Notes under the pieces: model-generated
The model's input: the letters and a program-made list of their open reading frames with translations, nothing else
Databases searched by the model: none
Told to the model about the DNA's origin: nothing
Shown here: positions 17,213 through 23,128 of the stretch, piece after piece
How the letters are laid out: the number at the start of each line of letters is the position of its first letter
How positions within the stretch are numbered: position 1 is the stretch's first letter
Assembly: GCA_036502295.1 (NCBI GenBank)
Contig: DASXYU010000117.1
Coordinates: forward strand, 1-23,128
Origin: DASXYU01 sp036502295
Lineage (GTDB): Bacteria > Actinomycetota > Actinomycetes > Mycobacteriales > Jatrophihabitantaceae
Direction: 5' to 3'
DNA length: 23,128 nt
Translations under genes and position numbers: made by a program

Positions 17213-17276
17213 GGACTTCGTGAAGCGTCTGCCGACGAAATCCGGCGTGTCGCCCTGCTAACGCTTCACCAAGTCC
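17213..17276. terminator. Long inverted repeat between tRNA-Arg and the Pr6Pr gene
   Basis: GGACTTCGTGAAGCGT (17213-17228) and ACGCTTCACCAAGTCC (17261-17276) pair at 15 of 16 positions around a 32-base centre. It begins 22 bases after the tRNA and ends 5 bases before the stop of the convergent membrane gene, so it can terminate transcripts from both sides. No T-tract follows on either strand. Its length is greater than a usual terminator. Confidence 0.6.
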
Positions 17277-17281
17277 GCAGC

Positions 17282-17977
17282 TCAGGCAACGGCCGGGGTG
17301 CTCGAGGCACGAGCCGACCGCGGAGGTAGGTGACGGTCGCCGTAGGCGATCAGGGCCGCCACCGCGCTCAGGACGATCAGCACGAGGACGGCATTCACCG
17401 CCACCGTCAGGTAACCGTGCGTCACCACATCCACGAACGGGTACGGGTACCAGTGCCAGATCGCGCCGCGCACCAGCGTGTACGCCATCCATGCAGCGGG
17501 GAAGACCAGCGACTTCACGACATCCGCACGCCCCACCCGCGGACGCGGTCCGTACAACAGCCAACCGAGGACGGCCATGATCGGTACTACGTAGTGGACG
17601 AGCGTGTTCACGACGGTTTCAGCGGTGCCGTTCGGCTGGTGGACCTTGGCGAGCACCGTCGAATACACGATGCCCGTCACGGTGATGCCGACGAGGCTCG
17701 TTAGTCGCAGCGGTCGCCAGACTCGTCCGTCCTGCGCTGGGTTCAACGCGAGTGACGCTGCGGCCACGCCGATGAGCACGTTGCTCTGGATCGTGAAGAA
17801 ACTCAGGACCCGGATGATGCGTCCGGGCAACGAGGCGCCGCGCAGCAGTCCTGCCGTGGTCTGCGGCGGAGCGCCGGAGACCCGTACCGCCACGACGACC
17901 TGCAGCGCCAGTGCGACGAGGACCAACACGGTGATCGTCGCGTGCCACGCTCGACTCGCGACCGCGCCCGTTCCCAT
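17282..17977 (-). CDS. Pr6Pr family membrane protein (FAR-17a/AIG1-like)
   Basis: A 231-residue integral membrane protein with about six hydrophobic segments. The motif SFFTIQSNVLIG and a following conserved VYSTVLAKV / LVHYVVPIMAVLGWLLYGPR region identify the actinobacterial Pr6Pr family, related to eukaryotic androgen-induced AIG1/FAR-17a proteins. The eukaryotic relatives are threonine hydrolases of fatty-acid esters of hydroxy fatty acids; whether bacterial members do this is unknown. ATG at 17977. It is 58 bp downstream of the COG4705 gene on the same strand and may share its transcript. Confidence 0.85.
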   Translation of the reverse strand: MGTGAVASRAWHATITVLVLVALALQVVVAVRVSGAPPQTTAGLLRGASLPGRIIRVLSFFTIQSNVLIGVAAASLALNPAQDGRVWRPLRLTSLVGITVTGIVYSTVLAKVHQPNGTAETVVNTLVHYVVPIMAVLGWLLYGPRPRVGRADVVKSLVFPAAWMAYTLVRGAIWHWYPYPFVDVVTHGYLTVAVNAVLVLIVLSAVAALIAYGDRHLPPRSARASSTPAVA

Positions 17978-18035
17978 GGGCGGAGCCTACGGCCTGCATG
18001 TTTACAAGGAGGCGGCGCCGATACCGGGCGGTGAG

Positions 18036-18872
18036 TCAGGACGCCGCGAGTTCGAGCCCGGGATCGGATTCGTTCTCGACCTGCTCCTGCGTATCGCGGC
18101 GGCTCCGGGCCACTGAGGCGACCAGCACGAGAATGCCCGCCGAGGCGACGGCAGCCACCGTCCCATCGCCCCAGCCCAGCCCGCCGAGATGGTGGTCCTT
18201 GCCGAACCAGTCGGCGAACGAGGCTCCCAGCGGTCGTGTCACGACATAGGCGAACCAGAACGCCACCACGGGGTTGAGGCCGAGGCGCCAACCGATGAGC
18301 GGCACCAGCATCACTACCGCGAAGAGAACACCGGAGGAGAACAGTCCGAGGTTCAGCGTGTACGCGGTGAGGTCGCCCGCGGCTGTGCCCAGGGCGAAGG
18401 TCGCCAGCACCGTGAGCCAGTAGTAGGTCTCGCGCCGCGTCGTCGTGATGCTGTGGATCGAGAGCGTCCCCTCGCTGCGATACCAGAGGGTCAGGACGAC
18501 GCCGACCGCGATCGCGTACAGCAGAGTCGTGACGGGATACGGGATACCTGCCTGGTGCACGACGTCGGCCACCATCGTCCCGAAGACGGCAACCATCGCC
18601 ACCGCGAACCAGTACGTCCAGACCCGGTAGCGCGGCGCGTGGAACTGCCGGCGCATCGCGAGGACGAAGCCGCCGACCCCGACGACGCCGGCGAGGACCA
18701 GGTTGAGATTGCCGAGATAGTCGGACAACGCCTCGCCCATGCCGGTGGTGAGCACCTTGATCACCCAGAAGAGCACGCCGATCGCCGGCACCTTCGCCGC
18801 GACCGGCTCCGCCGTTGCTCGTATGACGTTCAGCGCGCGCACGGCGTCCTCCCGATCGGTCGTCGCGGCCAA
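18036..18872 (-). CDS. COG4705-type multi-spanning membrane protein
   Basis: A 278-residue membrane protein with seven or more hydrophobic segments. The early FWVIKVLTTGMGEALSDYL segment and its internal echo (YYWLTVLATFALGTAAGDL) match the two-repeat pattern of the COG4705 uncharacterised membrane family, in which K-x(2,4)-T-x-GE-x-x-x-D repeats. A short charged cytoplasmic tail ends the protein. Function unknown. ATG at 18872 is 48 bp after the CPBP protease stop; a small hairpin lies in that gap. Confidence 0.8.
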   Translation of the reverse strand: MAATTDREDAVRALNVIRATAEPVAAKVPAIGVLFWVIKVLTTGMGEALSDYLGNLNLVLAGVVGVGGFVLAMRRQFHAPRYRVWTYWFAVAMVAVFGTMVADVVHQAGIPYPVTTLLYAIAVGVVLTLWYRSEGTLSIHSITTTRRETYYWLTVLATFALGTAAGDLTAYTLNLGLFSSGVLFAVVMLVPLIGWRLGLNPVVAFWFAYVVTRPLGASFADWFGKDHHLGGLGWGDGTVAAVASAGILVLVASVARSRRDTQEQVENESDPGLELAAS

Positions 18873-18896
18873 CGCTAGGCAGCTCAGCTCTAGGAA

Positions 18897-18920
18897 CCCG
18901 CTGCTCCTGTTAAGAGCGGG
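18897..18920 (-). terminator. Weak hairpin after the CPBP protease gene
   Basis: CCCGCT (18897-18902) and AGCGGG (18915-18920) form a 6-bp stem immediately below the CPBP stop. On the minus-strand RNA it is followed by UUCCUAG, not a proper U-run. It may attenuate rather than stop transcription into the COG4705 gene. Confidence 0.3.
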
Positions 18921-19808
18921 CTAAGTGCCGAAGGCGGCGTTGTGAACCGTGAGGACGAGAACCAGCACGGCGAGACCGTTGCTCGCCGCGTGCACCAGAA
19001 TCCCGGGCATCAGCCTATTCGTACGGCGCACCAGGTAGCAGTTGACGAGACCCATGACGCCGACCGTCAGAGCAAGCGTCACCGCGCCGAGCACCGTGCC
19101 GACCTCGTAGGTGTGGAACAGGCCGAAGATCAACGTCGAGACGATCGCGGCCGGCCAGAACGACCAGCGCTGCATGAACGTCCGCAGCAGCAGACCCCGG
19201 AACATCAGCTCCTCGGTGAGCGGCGCGGCGATGACCACGACCGCTACCAGCAGCAGCACGGTCGGCACGTTGATCGAGTCGACCTCGATGTTCCTCGACT
19301 CGTTCGTCGCCGCTCCGCCGCTCGCGAGATCGAGCACGACGCCGACGGCTATCCGCAGAGCCGTCGCGACGAGAAAGCCGACGCCCGCGACAGGCAGGTC
19401 GCCCGGCGTGGGACGCCGCCAGCCGAAGGTCCTGCCCCAGCCGCCGTGCCGCAGGGCAACCCGTCGACCAGAGAGATACAAGGCCGTCGCGACCGCGGTC
19501 GTGATGAGCAGATTGACCACCGCGACGAAGATGAGTTGACCGGTCCGGCTATCCGGTTCGAGGTAGCCCACGAACTGAGTCGCCACGATGATCGCGATCA
19601 TCGCCCCGATCGGCGCGACTATCGGTCGCCAACCCCAGGTACGCGCGTCCTCCTGGCGCATGGCGCCGATCGCGGCATCCAGTGCGGGAGCCTGCGGCAC
19701 GTAGCGGTTGGGTACCGCGGTATGCGGACTCCACTGCTGTCCGTCCCAGAACCGAAGCTGCCTCGGCTCCCACGGATCGGTGTACCAACCCGTCGGCGGT
19801 GCCGACAT
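18921..19808 (-). CDS. CPBP-family intramembrane glutamic endopeptidase with N-terminal DUF2510 domain
   Basis: A 295-residue protein. Residues about 6-30 are a DUF2510 tryptophan motif (GWYTDPWEPRQLRFWDGQQW), which often begins actinobacterial membrane proteins. Multiple membrane helices follow. The CPBP/CAAX-protease motifs are all present: EELMFR (Glu199-Glu200 to Arg204), FGLFH (Phe228, His232) and HAASN (His273, Asn277). The protein is therefore predicted to be an active intramembrane protease; bacterial relatives act in bacteriocin self-immunity or protein sorting. The substrate is unknown. It follows the FUSC gene by 12 bp and is probably co-expressed with it. Confidence 0.92.
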   Translation of the reverse strand: MSAPPTGWYTDPWEPRQLRFWDGQQWSPHTAVPNRYVPQAPALDAAIGAMRQEDARTWGWRPIVAPIGAMIAIIVATQFVGYLEPDSRTGQLIFVAVVNLLITTAVATALYLSGRRVALRHGGWGRTFGWRRPTPGDLPVAGVGFLVATALRIAVGVVLDLASGGAATNESRNIEVDSINVPTVLLLVAVVVIAAPLTEELMFRGLLLRTFMQRWSFWPAAIVSTLIFGLFHTYEVGTVLGAVTLALTVGVMGLVNCYLVRRTNRLMPGILVHAASNGLAVLVLVLTVHNAAFGT

Positions 19809-19820
19809 CGCCGCCCTCCC

Positions 19821-21242
19821 CTACTTCTGCGCGCCGTCGCGCCGCGCGCTATCCCGCAGTGCGCGACGTGCAGCGGTCACTGTCTCATGCAGCTCCACCA
19901 GCTCCGTCCTGATCTCGGGATCGGTGAGGACGGCCGGACGGTCCGCGGCCTCTGCGGTGAGCGTCGCCACAGCCGGCGCAATGTCACGCAGGCGGTTCAG
20001 CAGCACGACCGGGTGGGTGGGGTCGCGGCTGAGCCGTCCCTGCACGAGCAACGTCGGTGCGAGCTGTTCGACAAGCACCATCGCGTCACCGAAGCGCTTC
20101 GCCTGCGCGGCCACCTCCTCGGGCTGGTTGTGCCGGGCGGCGGTGAGGTAGTCGGAGAGGACGGCGAGCGCATCGGCGATCCGGCGCCGCGCTACATCCC
20201 GGAAACGGATCGGCAGCACGAACCAGGCGATGAGCACTGCGATCGCCGCGCCGCAGAGGATGGCCTCCAGCCGCTCGACCAGCACCGAGACCCCGCTCTG
20301 CCCCTGGTAGGCGTAAAGGAACGCGAGTCCCGCGGTGACGGTGCCGGCGTAGATCGCATAGCTCGCGGCGCGCAACCACGTCGCGACACCGAGGACGACG
20401 AAGATCAGGACCACGGCGAGGTGCTCGCCCGCATCGAAGAGGGTGCCGATGAGCGTTGCCACGACGGTGCCGATGAGCGCGCCGACGATGCGCTGCCAGC
20501 TCTTGTGCAGCACTTCGGCGCGTCCCCGGTTCGCCGCTGCGACCACGTAGGCGGTGATGACGACCCACGGCCAGTGCGCCCCGAAGAGCTGACGGCCGAC
20601 GAGGAACGCCAGCGCCAGGCTCAACCCCATCTGCACGGCGAGCTTGGTGCTTGGAAGGATGCGCTGACTCCAGGTCGGGCTTTCGGGACCCTTCCGCGTG
20701 ATGCTGAGTTCCGGCGGTGGACCGATGCGACGTGTGAGGACGTTGCCCCGTAATGCCAGCCACCGGAAGATCAGCACCCAGGCCGTGGCGATGATCGCGA
20801 TGAGTGCATTCCAGAGCAGGTGGCTGGCGTCGAATCCCGGTCCCGCCGGAGCGACGAGTAGCGCGATGAAGGGCAGCGTGAGCAGCGTGCCTGCACGGCG
20901 CACCCGCCCACCGAAACGACGGATCCAGATGCCGAAACTGATGGCGAGGACGTAGAGGGAATCGCCGAGCCACTCGACATGCAGCATCAGCCAGCCCACG
21001 CCGACGGTCGCCACCGAGACGAACACCAGAATCAGCACGCCGAGGACGTCCCCGCGCCGGTCGGGGGCGCGATGCGACCGTCCGAACTGCATCGCCAGCA
21101 TCACGGCGAGGACGACGACGTTCGTGTGCAGGTGCGCCGCGCTTTCGATGCCCCACGCGGAGAAGAACGACGCGAGGACCGCCGCCATCGTGGTGGCGGC
21201 GGTCCTCAGTTCGACGAACCCCGGGTCGAAGCTCAGGCGCAC
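19821..21242 (-). CDS. FUSC family protein (fusaric-acid-resistance-like transporter)
   Basis: A 473-residue membrane protein with two blocks of transmembrane helices (about residues 15-160 and 205-345) separated by a polar linker, and a C-terminal helical cytoplasmic tail. The second block is FUSC-like (STKLAVQMGLSLALAFLV, WQRIVGALIGTVVATLIGTLFD). Relatives such as YccS and aromatic-acid exporters move aromatic or small organic compounds. The substrate here is unknown. GTG at 21242; a Shine-Dalgarno is not clear. Immediately upstream lies the decayed FMN-reductase gene, so the native promoter of this gene may have been affected by that erosion. Confidence 0.88.
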   Translation of the reverse strand: MRLSFDPGFVELRTAATTMAAVLASFFSAWGIESAAHLHTNVVVLAVMLAMQFGRSHRAPDRRGDVLGVLILVFVSVATVGVGWLMLHVEWLGDSLYVLAISFGIWIRRFGGRVRRAGTLLTLPFIALLVAPAGPGFDASHLLWNALIAIIATAWVLIFRWLALRGNVLTRRIGPPPELSITRKGPESPTWSQRILPSTKLAVQMGLSLALAFLVGRQLFGAHWPWVVITAYVVAAANRGRAEVLHKSWQRIVGALIGTVVATLIGTLFDAGEHLAVVLIFVVLGVATWLRAASYAIYAGTVTAGLAFLYAYQGQSGVSVLVERLEAILCGAAIAVLIAWFVLPIRFRDVARRRIADALAVLSDYLTAARHNQPEEVAAQAKRFGDAMVLVEQLAPTLLVQGRLSRDPTHPVVLLNRLRDIAPAVATLTAEAADRPAVLTDPEIRTELVELHETVTAARRALRDSARRDGAQK

Positions 21243-21257
21243 CCGGTCAGCTTTGCA

Positions 21258-21373
21258 CTAGTTGCCGAGAAGCTTCTCGAAGCTGTTGACGCTGTCGAAA
21301 CGGCCGTGGCGAGTTCGTCGGCGGAGACGCGGGTACACGACGGGACGCTGAGTCCCGCCGTCACCACTGCGAT
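21258..21373 (-). pseudogene. Remnant of an NADPH-dependent FMN reductase gene
   Basis: On the minus strand from 21373, IAVVTAGLSVPSCTRVSADELATAV matches the N-terminus of FMN reductases that accompany luciferase-like monooxygenases (typical form KIVVVSAGLSVPSSTRLLADRLA). After about 25 residues the match stops, and in another frame DSVNSFEKLLGN ends at TAG (21258-21260), resembling the family C-terminus. About 116 bp remain of a gene that should be near 600 bp, so the middle is deleted. The start region reads GTGA-ATC, consistent with loss of two bases from GTG-AAA-ATC. Identification rests on short matches to remembered family sequence. Confidence 0.6.
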
Positions 21374-21401
21374 TCACCGGGGCGAAGGCTGAGTCATGCA
21401 C

Positions 21402-21548
21402 TCACCATCTCGGCCTTCGCCGCGAGTGCTCGGTCTGCGCAGCGATGTAGGCCAGCGTCGTGGTCGGGGAGGACGAGAAGAACGGCGGGTTGTGCCCCGT
21501 GGTGGGGTCCTCCGTGATGTCGCTGACGGAGAAGAGTCCGAACTGCAT
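21402..21548 (-). pseudogene. Remnant of a luciferase-like (LLM class) flavin-dependent monooxygenase gene
   Basis: ATG 21548 has a strong AAGGAGG 5-9 bases upstream and opens MQFGLFSVSDITEDPTTG, the typical N-terminus of an LLM-class oxidoreductase. The sequence then jumps directly to HNPPFFSSSPTTTLAYIAAQTE, which in the family lies about 30 residues further on (after GEH). It then leaves the family and stops at 21402. Only 48 codons remain of a gene expected to be about 1 kb. In the alternate frame AAKAEMVSA then TGA could be the original C-terminus. The intact ribosome site shows that this was once an expressed gene. It is followed by the FMN-reductase remnant, its usual operon partner. 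Confidence 0.75.
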
Positions 21549-21583
21549 CGCTGCCTCCTTGATTCGGCCCAGGTTTCTCGTGA

Positions 21584-21606
21584 AGTTATTGACACGTCAC
21601 TTAACT
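21584..21606. promoter_or_regulatory. Candidate operator between the monooxygenase remnant and cinA-like gene
   Basis: AGTTA (21584-21588) and TAACT (21602-21606) flank an inner TGAC-AC-GTCA (21590-21599), a near-symmetric dyad whose inner and outer centres differ by half a base. It contains TTGACA (21589-21594), but the nearest TANNNT on the plus strand (TAGGAT, 21606) is only 11 bases away, too close for a standard promoter. It may be the binding site of the regulator that once controlled the lost monooxygenase genes. Confidence 0.3.
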
Positions 21607-21639
21607 AGGATGGGCGGTACTCCTCATAAGGTGGGCGGC

Positions 21640-22152
21640 GTGAGCATCGATGAGCTGAGCACCGGCGAGTTGAGCACCGGCGAGTTGGTTGCCGGCGCAC
21701 TTCTCGAGCGCGGCCTTAGCATTGCGACCTGCGAGTCCTGCACCGGTGGGCTGGTCGCCGGGCGCCTCACTGATCGTCCCGGCTCATCGGCCTACGTCCT
21801 CGGTGGTCTCGTCACCTACTCCGATGAGGCGAAGGCGGCGCTGGCGAAGGTGCCTGCCGGCCTCATCGCCGAACACGGAGCCGTCAGCGCCCAGGTCGCC
21901 GAAGCGATGGCGCGAGGCGCGAGGACGGCCCTCGGTGCCGACATCGCCATCTCCACCACCGGGATCGCAGGCCCCGGCGGCGGCAGCCCGGAGAAGCCCG
22001 TGGGTCTCGTCTATCTCGGCGTCGTCGGCCCCGGGCCCGACGGCAGCGAGACATGCCTCATCCGCAAGGTCAACCTCGACGGTGACCGAGCCGCGATCCG
22101 CGCCAGGACCGTCGACATCGCCCTCGCACTGATCCTTGAGCTGCTGTCGTGA
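21640..22152 (+). CDS. CinA-family nicotinamide-nucleotide amidohydrolase (stand-alone C-terminal domain)
   Basis: A 170-residue CinA C-terminal (PncC) domain protein. Motifs: ATCESCTGGLVAGRL, LGGLVTYSDEAKAALAKV and STTGIAGPGGGSPEKPVGLVYLG. PncC-type enzymes deamidate nicotinamide mononucleotide to nicotinate mononucleotide, recycling NAD. The N-terminal molybdopterin-binding-like domain of full-length CinA is absent, as in many stand-alone members. I chose GTG 21640 because AAGGTGGG lies just upstream; ATG 21610 is possible but poorly placed. The N-terminus contains a perfect 15-bp tandem duplication (STGEL twice). The stop overlaps the rnhA start in GTGA, so the two are translationally coupled. 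Confidence 0.9.
   Translation: MSIDELSTGELSTGELVAGALLERGLSIATCESCTGGLVAGRLTDRPGSSAYVLGGLVTYSDEAKAALAKVPAGLIAEHGAVSAQVAEAMARGARTALGADIAISTTGIAGPGGGSPEKPVGLVYLGVVGPGPDGSETCLIRKVNLDGDRAAIRARTVDIALALILELLS
21658..21687 (+). repeat. Tandem 15-bp duplication in the cinA-like gene
   Basis: AGCACCGGCGAGTTG occurs twice without a mismatch (21658-21672, 21673-21687), encoding STGELSTGEL just before the folded CinA domain. It is an in-frame duplication with no other copy seen in the window. Confidence 0.95.
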
Positions 22153-22604
22153 GCGATGATGTACTGATCTACACCGACGGCGCCTGCAAGGGAAACCCTG
22201 GACCCGGCGGGTGGGGCGTCTGGTTGCGCTGGAGTTCCCAGGACGGCGGAGAACACGCGAAGGAACTGAGCGGCGGCGAGGCACACACCACCAATCAGCG
22301 CATGGAGCTCACCGCCGCCACCGAGGCGCTCCGCGCCCTGAAGCGCCCGTGCGATGTCGTCCTCTACACCGACAGCAAGTACGTCCTGGACGGGATCACC
22401 AAGTGGATCCACGGCTGGAAGAAGAACGGCTGGAAGACCTCCGGCAAGCAGCCCGTCAAGAACGACGACCTTTGGAAGGCGCTGGACGAGGCCGCCGCAC
22501 CGCATCGCATTGACTGGCGCTGGGTGAAGGGCCATGCAGGTGACGAGGGTAACGAGCGCGCCGACGCGCTGGCGAACGAGGGCGTGCTCAAGGCATCTGG
22601 TTGA
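22149..22604 (+). CDS. rnhA: Ribonuclease HI
   Basis: A 151-residue RNase HI that cuts the RNA strand of RNA-DNA hybrids. All active-site positions are visible: Asp10 (YTDGACKGNPG), Glu53 (QRMELTAATEAL), Asp75 (YTDSKYV), His129 (VKGHAG) and Asp139 (NERADALA). The basic handle region (KWIHGWKKNGWKTSGKQPVKN) used to hold the hybrid is present, as in the E. coli enzyme and unlike many short family members. GTG at 22149 overlaps the upstream TGA by four bases. Two small hairpins follow downstream. Confidence 0.97.
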   Translation: MSDDVLIYTDGACKGNPGPGGWGVWLRWSSQDGGEHAKELSGGEAHTTNQRMELTAATEALRALKRPCDVVLYTDSKYVLDGITKWIHGWKKNGWKTSGKQPVKNDDLWKALDEAAAPHRIDWRWVKGHAGDEGNERADALANEGVLKASG

Positions 22605-22652
22605 GCCGTGAGCGGAGGACTACGTAACCAACCCGCCCGGCGGCGGCTGCGT

Positions 22653-22683
22653 CGCGCGATAGCGCGGGTCGACCGAAGGTCGA
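22653..22683. terminator. Paired hairpins between rnhA and the convergent PQQ-like gene
   Basis: CGCGC-GATA-GCGCG (22653-22666) and TCGACC-GAA-GGTCGA (22669-22683) are two perfect adjacent hairpins in the 90-bp convergent gap. Neither has a U-tract, but together they are the likely bidirectional termination zone for rnhA and the PQQ-like gene. Confidence 0.5.
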
Positions 22684-22694
22684 GGGCAGCTCGC

Positions 22695-23128
22695 CTAGGA
22701 AATGTGCACGAACGTCACGCCTGCGAGCGTCGGCACCACGACGAGGTGGCCGTACAGGGCCGGCGTGGCGAAACGGCTCGTCTGGCCGACCTGCACCTCT
22801 TCGAGGCTGCGACCGGTTGCCGGCGACAACGCGTGCAGCACGCCGCCGTTCTGGTCGAGTGTCCAGACCCGCTTGCCGCCGATCACCGGAGAGCCGGTGA
22901 TCGTGGACGAGGCATGCCAGAGGACGCTGAGCCTGCCCGCTGTACTCACTCGCACGGCGCGAACTCCGTCTGTACAGGGCAGGTAGACGATGCTGCCCTT
23001 TACTGCCGCGCCGCCGTAGGACGCGCAGATGTTCGCGACGGAGACCTCGCCGCCGATATGGCCGAGCTTGCTCTGCCGCAGGACGTAGACACGGTCGGAC
23101 TTGCCGCCCTGCACGATCCACTTGGTGC
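22695..23128 (-). CDS. PQQ-like beta-propeller protein, C-terminal part (runs off the right edge)
   Basis: At least 143 residues are visible up to the TAG stop at 22695. The repeated blade pattern (KGSIVYLPCTDGVRAVRV, GSPVIGGKRVWTLDQNGGVLHALSPATGRSLEEVQVG, ATPALYGHLVVVPTLAGVTFVHIS) is typical of PQQ-like propeller proteins, with the aligned -ATG-, W and small-residue positions. Two cysteines (NICASY, YLPCTD) could form a disulfide if the protein is extracytoplasmic. The N-terminus, including any signal or anchor, lies beyond the window. It is of the same broad family as the gene at 1541-2854 but not obviously a close copy. Confidence 0.85.
   Translation of the reverse strand, partial: TKWIVQGGKSDRVYVLRQSKLGHIGGEVSVANICASYGGAAVKGSIVYLPCTDGVRAVRVSTAGRLSVLWHASSTITGSPVIGGKRVWTLDQNGGVLHALSPATGRSLEEVQVGQTSRFATPALYGHLVVVPTLAGVTFVHIS

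Noticed and set aside
17118..17276. Integration site of a genomic island at the tRNA gene
   Set aside because: No duplicate of the tRNA 3' end, integrase or mobility gene is visible in the window.
17076..17564. Upstream extension of the racemase gene
   Set aside because: It would run through the tRNA-Arg gene and the convergent membrane gene; family N-terminus begins at 17075.
18942..20753. 603-codon open frame on the plus strand
   Set aside because: Antisense to the CPBP and FUSC genes; composition is Arg/His/Asp-rich as expected for a shadow frame in high-GC DNA, with no motif.
21589..21611. TTGACA/TAGGAT as a sigma-70-type promoter of the cinA-like gene
   Set aside because: The spacer is only 11 bases, too short; kept only as part of a candidate operator.

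Overview
This window is high-GC DNA, by eye about two thirds G+C, from an Actinomycetota (actinobacterial) chromosome. The placement rests on several actinobacterial families: DUF6912, a DUF2510-CPBP protease, a WXG100 protein beside an EccC/EssC-type ATPase, and a PQQ-like propeller with a single N-terminal anchor. It also rests on an ssb - ettA - thioesterase - hypothetical block that, as I recall it, resembles Mycobacterium tuberculosis Rv2478c-Rv2474c. I cannot name genus or species.

Layout. 1-1578: two fragments of paralogous DEAD-box helicase genes joined head to head, each lacking its N-terminal half; this is a real rearrangement or an assembly chimera. 1541-2854 (+): membrane-anchored PQQ-like propeller, meeting the next gene at a shared CTAG stop. 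2851-6619 (-): tight run MaoC-like hydratase, PHP phosphoesterase, membrane-anchored secreted protein, RecB-like Fe-S nuclease and GDPD phosphodiesterase. 6677-11722: a minimal type VII-like module, WXG100 and a SUFU-domain protein on the minus strand, divergent from a 1335-residue ubiquitin-like/FHA/TM/triple-ATPase protein on the plus strand. 11730-15779 (-): ssb, ettA with a structured leader, a hotdog thioesterase, a conserved actinobacterial protein and DUF6912. 15948-17075 (-): alpha-methylacyl-CoA racemase. 17118-17190 (+): tRNA-Arg(UCU), followed by a long inverted repeat. 17282-21242 (-): four membrane-protein genes (FUSC, CPBP protease, COG4705, Pr6Pr). 21258-21548: wreckage of a luciferase-like monooxygenase gene and its FMN-reductase partner. 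21640-22604 (+): CinA-type amidohydrolase overlapping rnhA. 22695-end (-): C-terminal part of a second PQQ-like protein.

How the genes fit together. Most of the window is housekeeping: nucleic-acid maintenance (ssb, rnhA, RecB-like nuclease, PHP phosphoesterase), translation (ettA, tRNA-Arg) and acyl-CoA or lipid chemistry (racemase, thioesterase, MaoC, GDPD). The least ordinary parts are the WXG100/SUFU/EccC module, which could be a compact secretion unit with an immunity or accessory protein, and the two decay or rearrangement sites (the helicase junction and the monooxygenase/reductase remnants).
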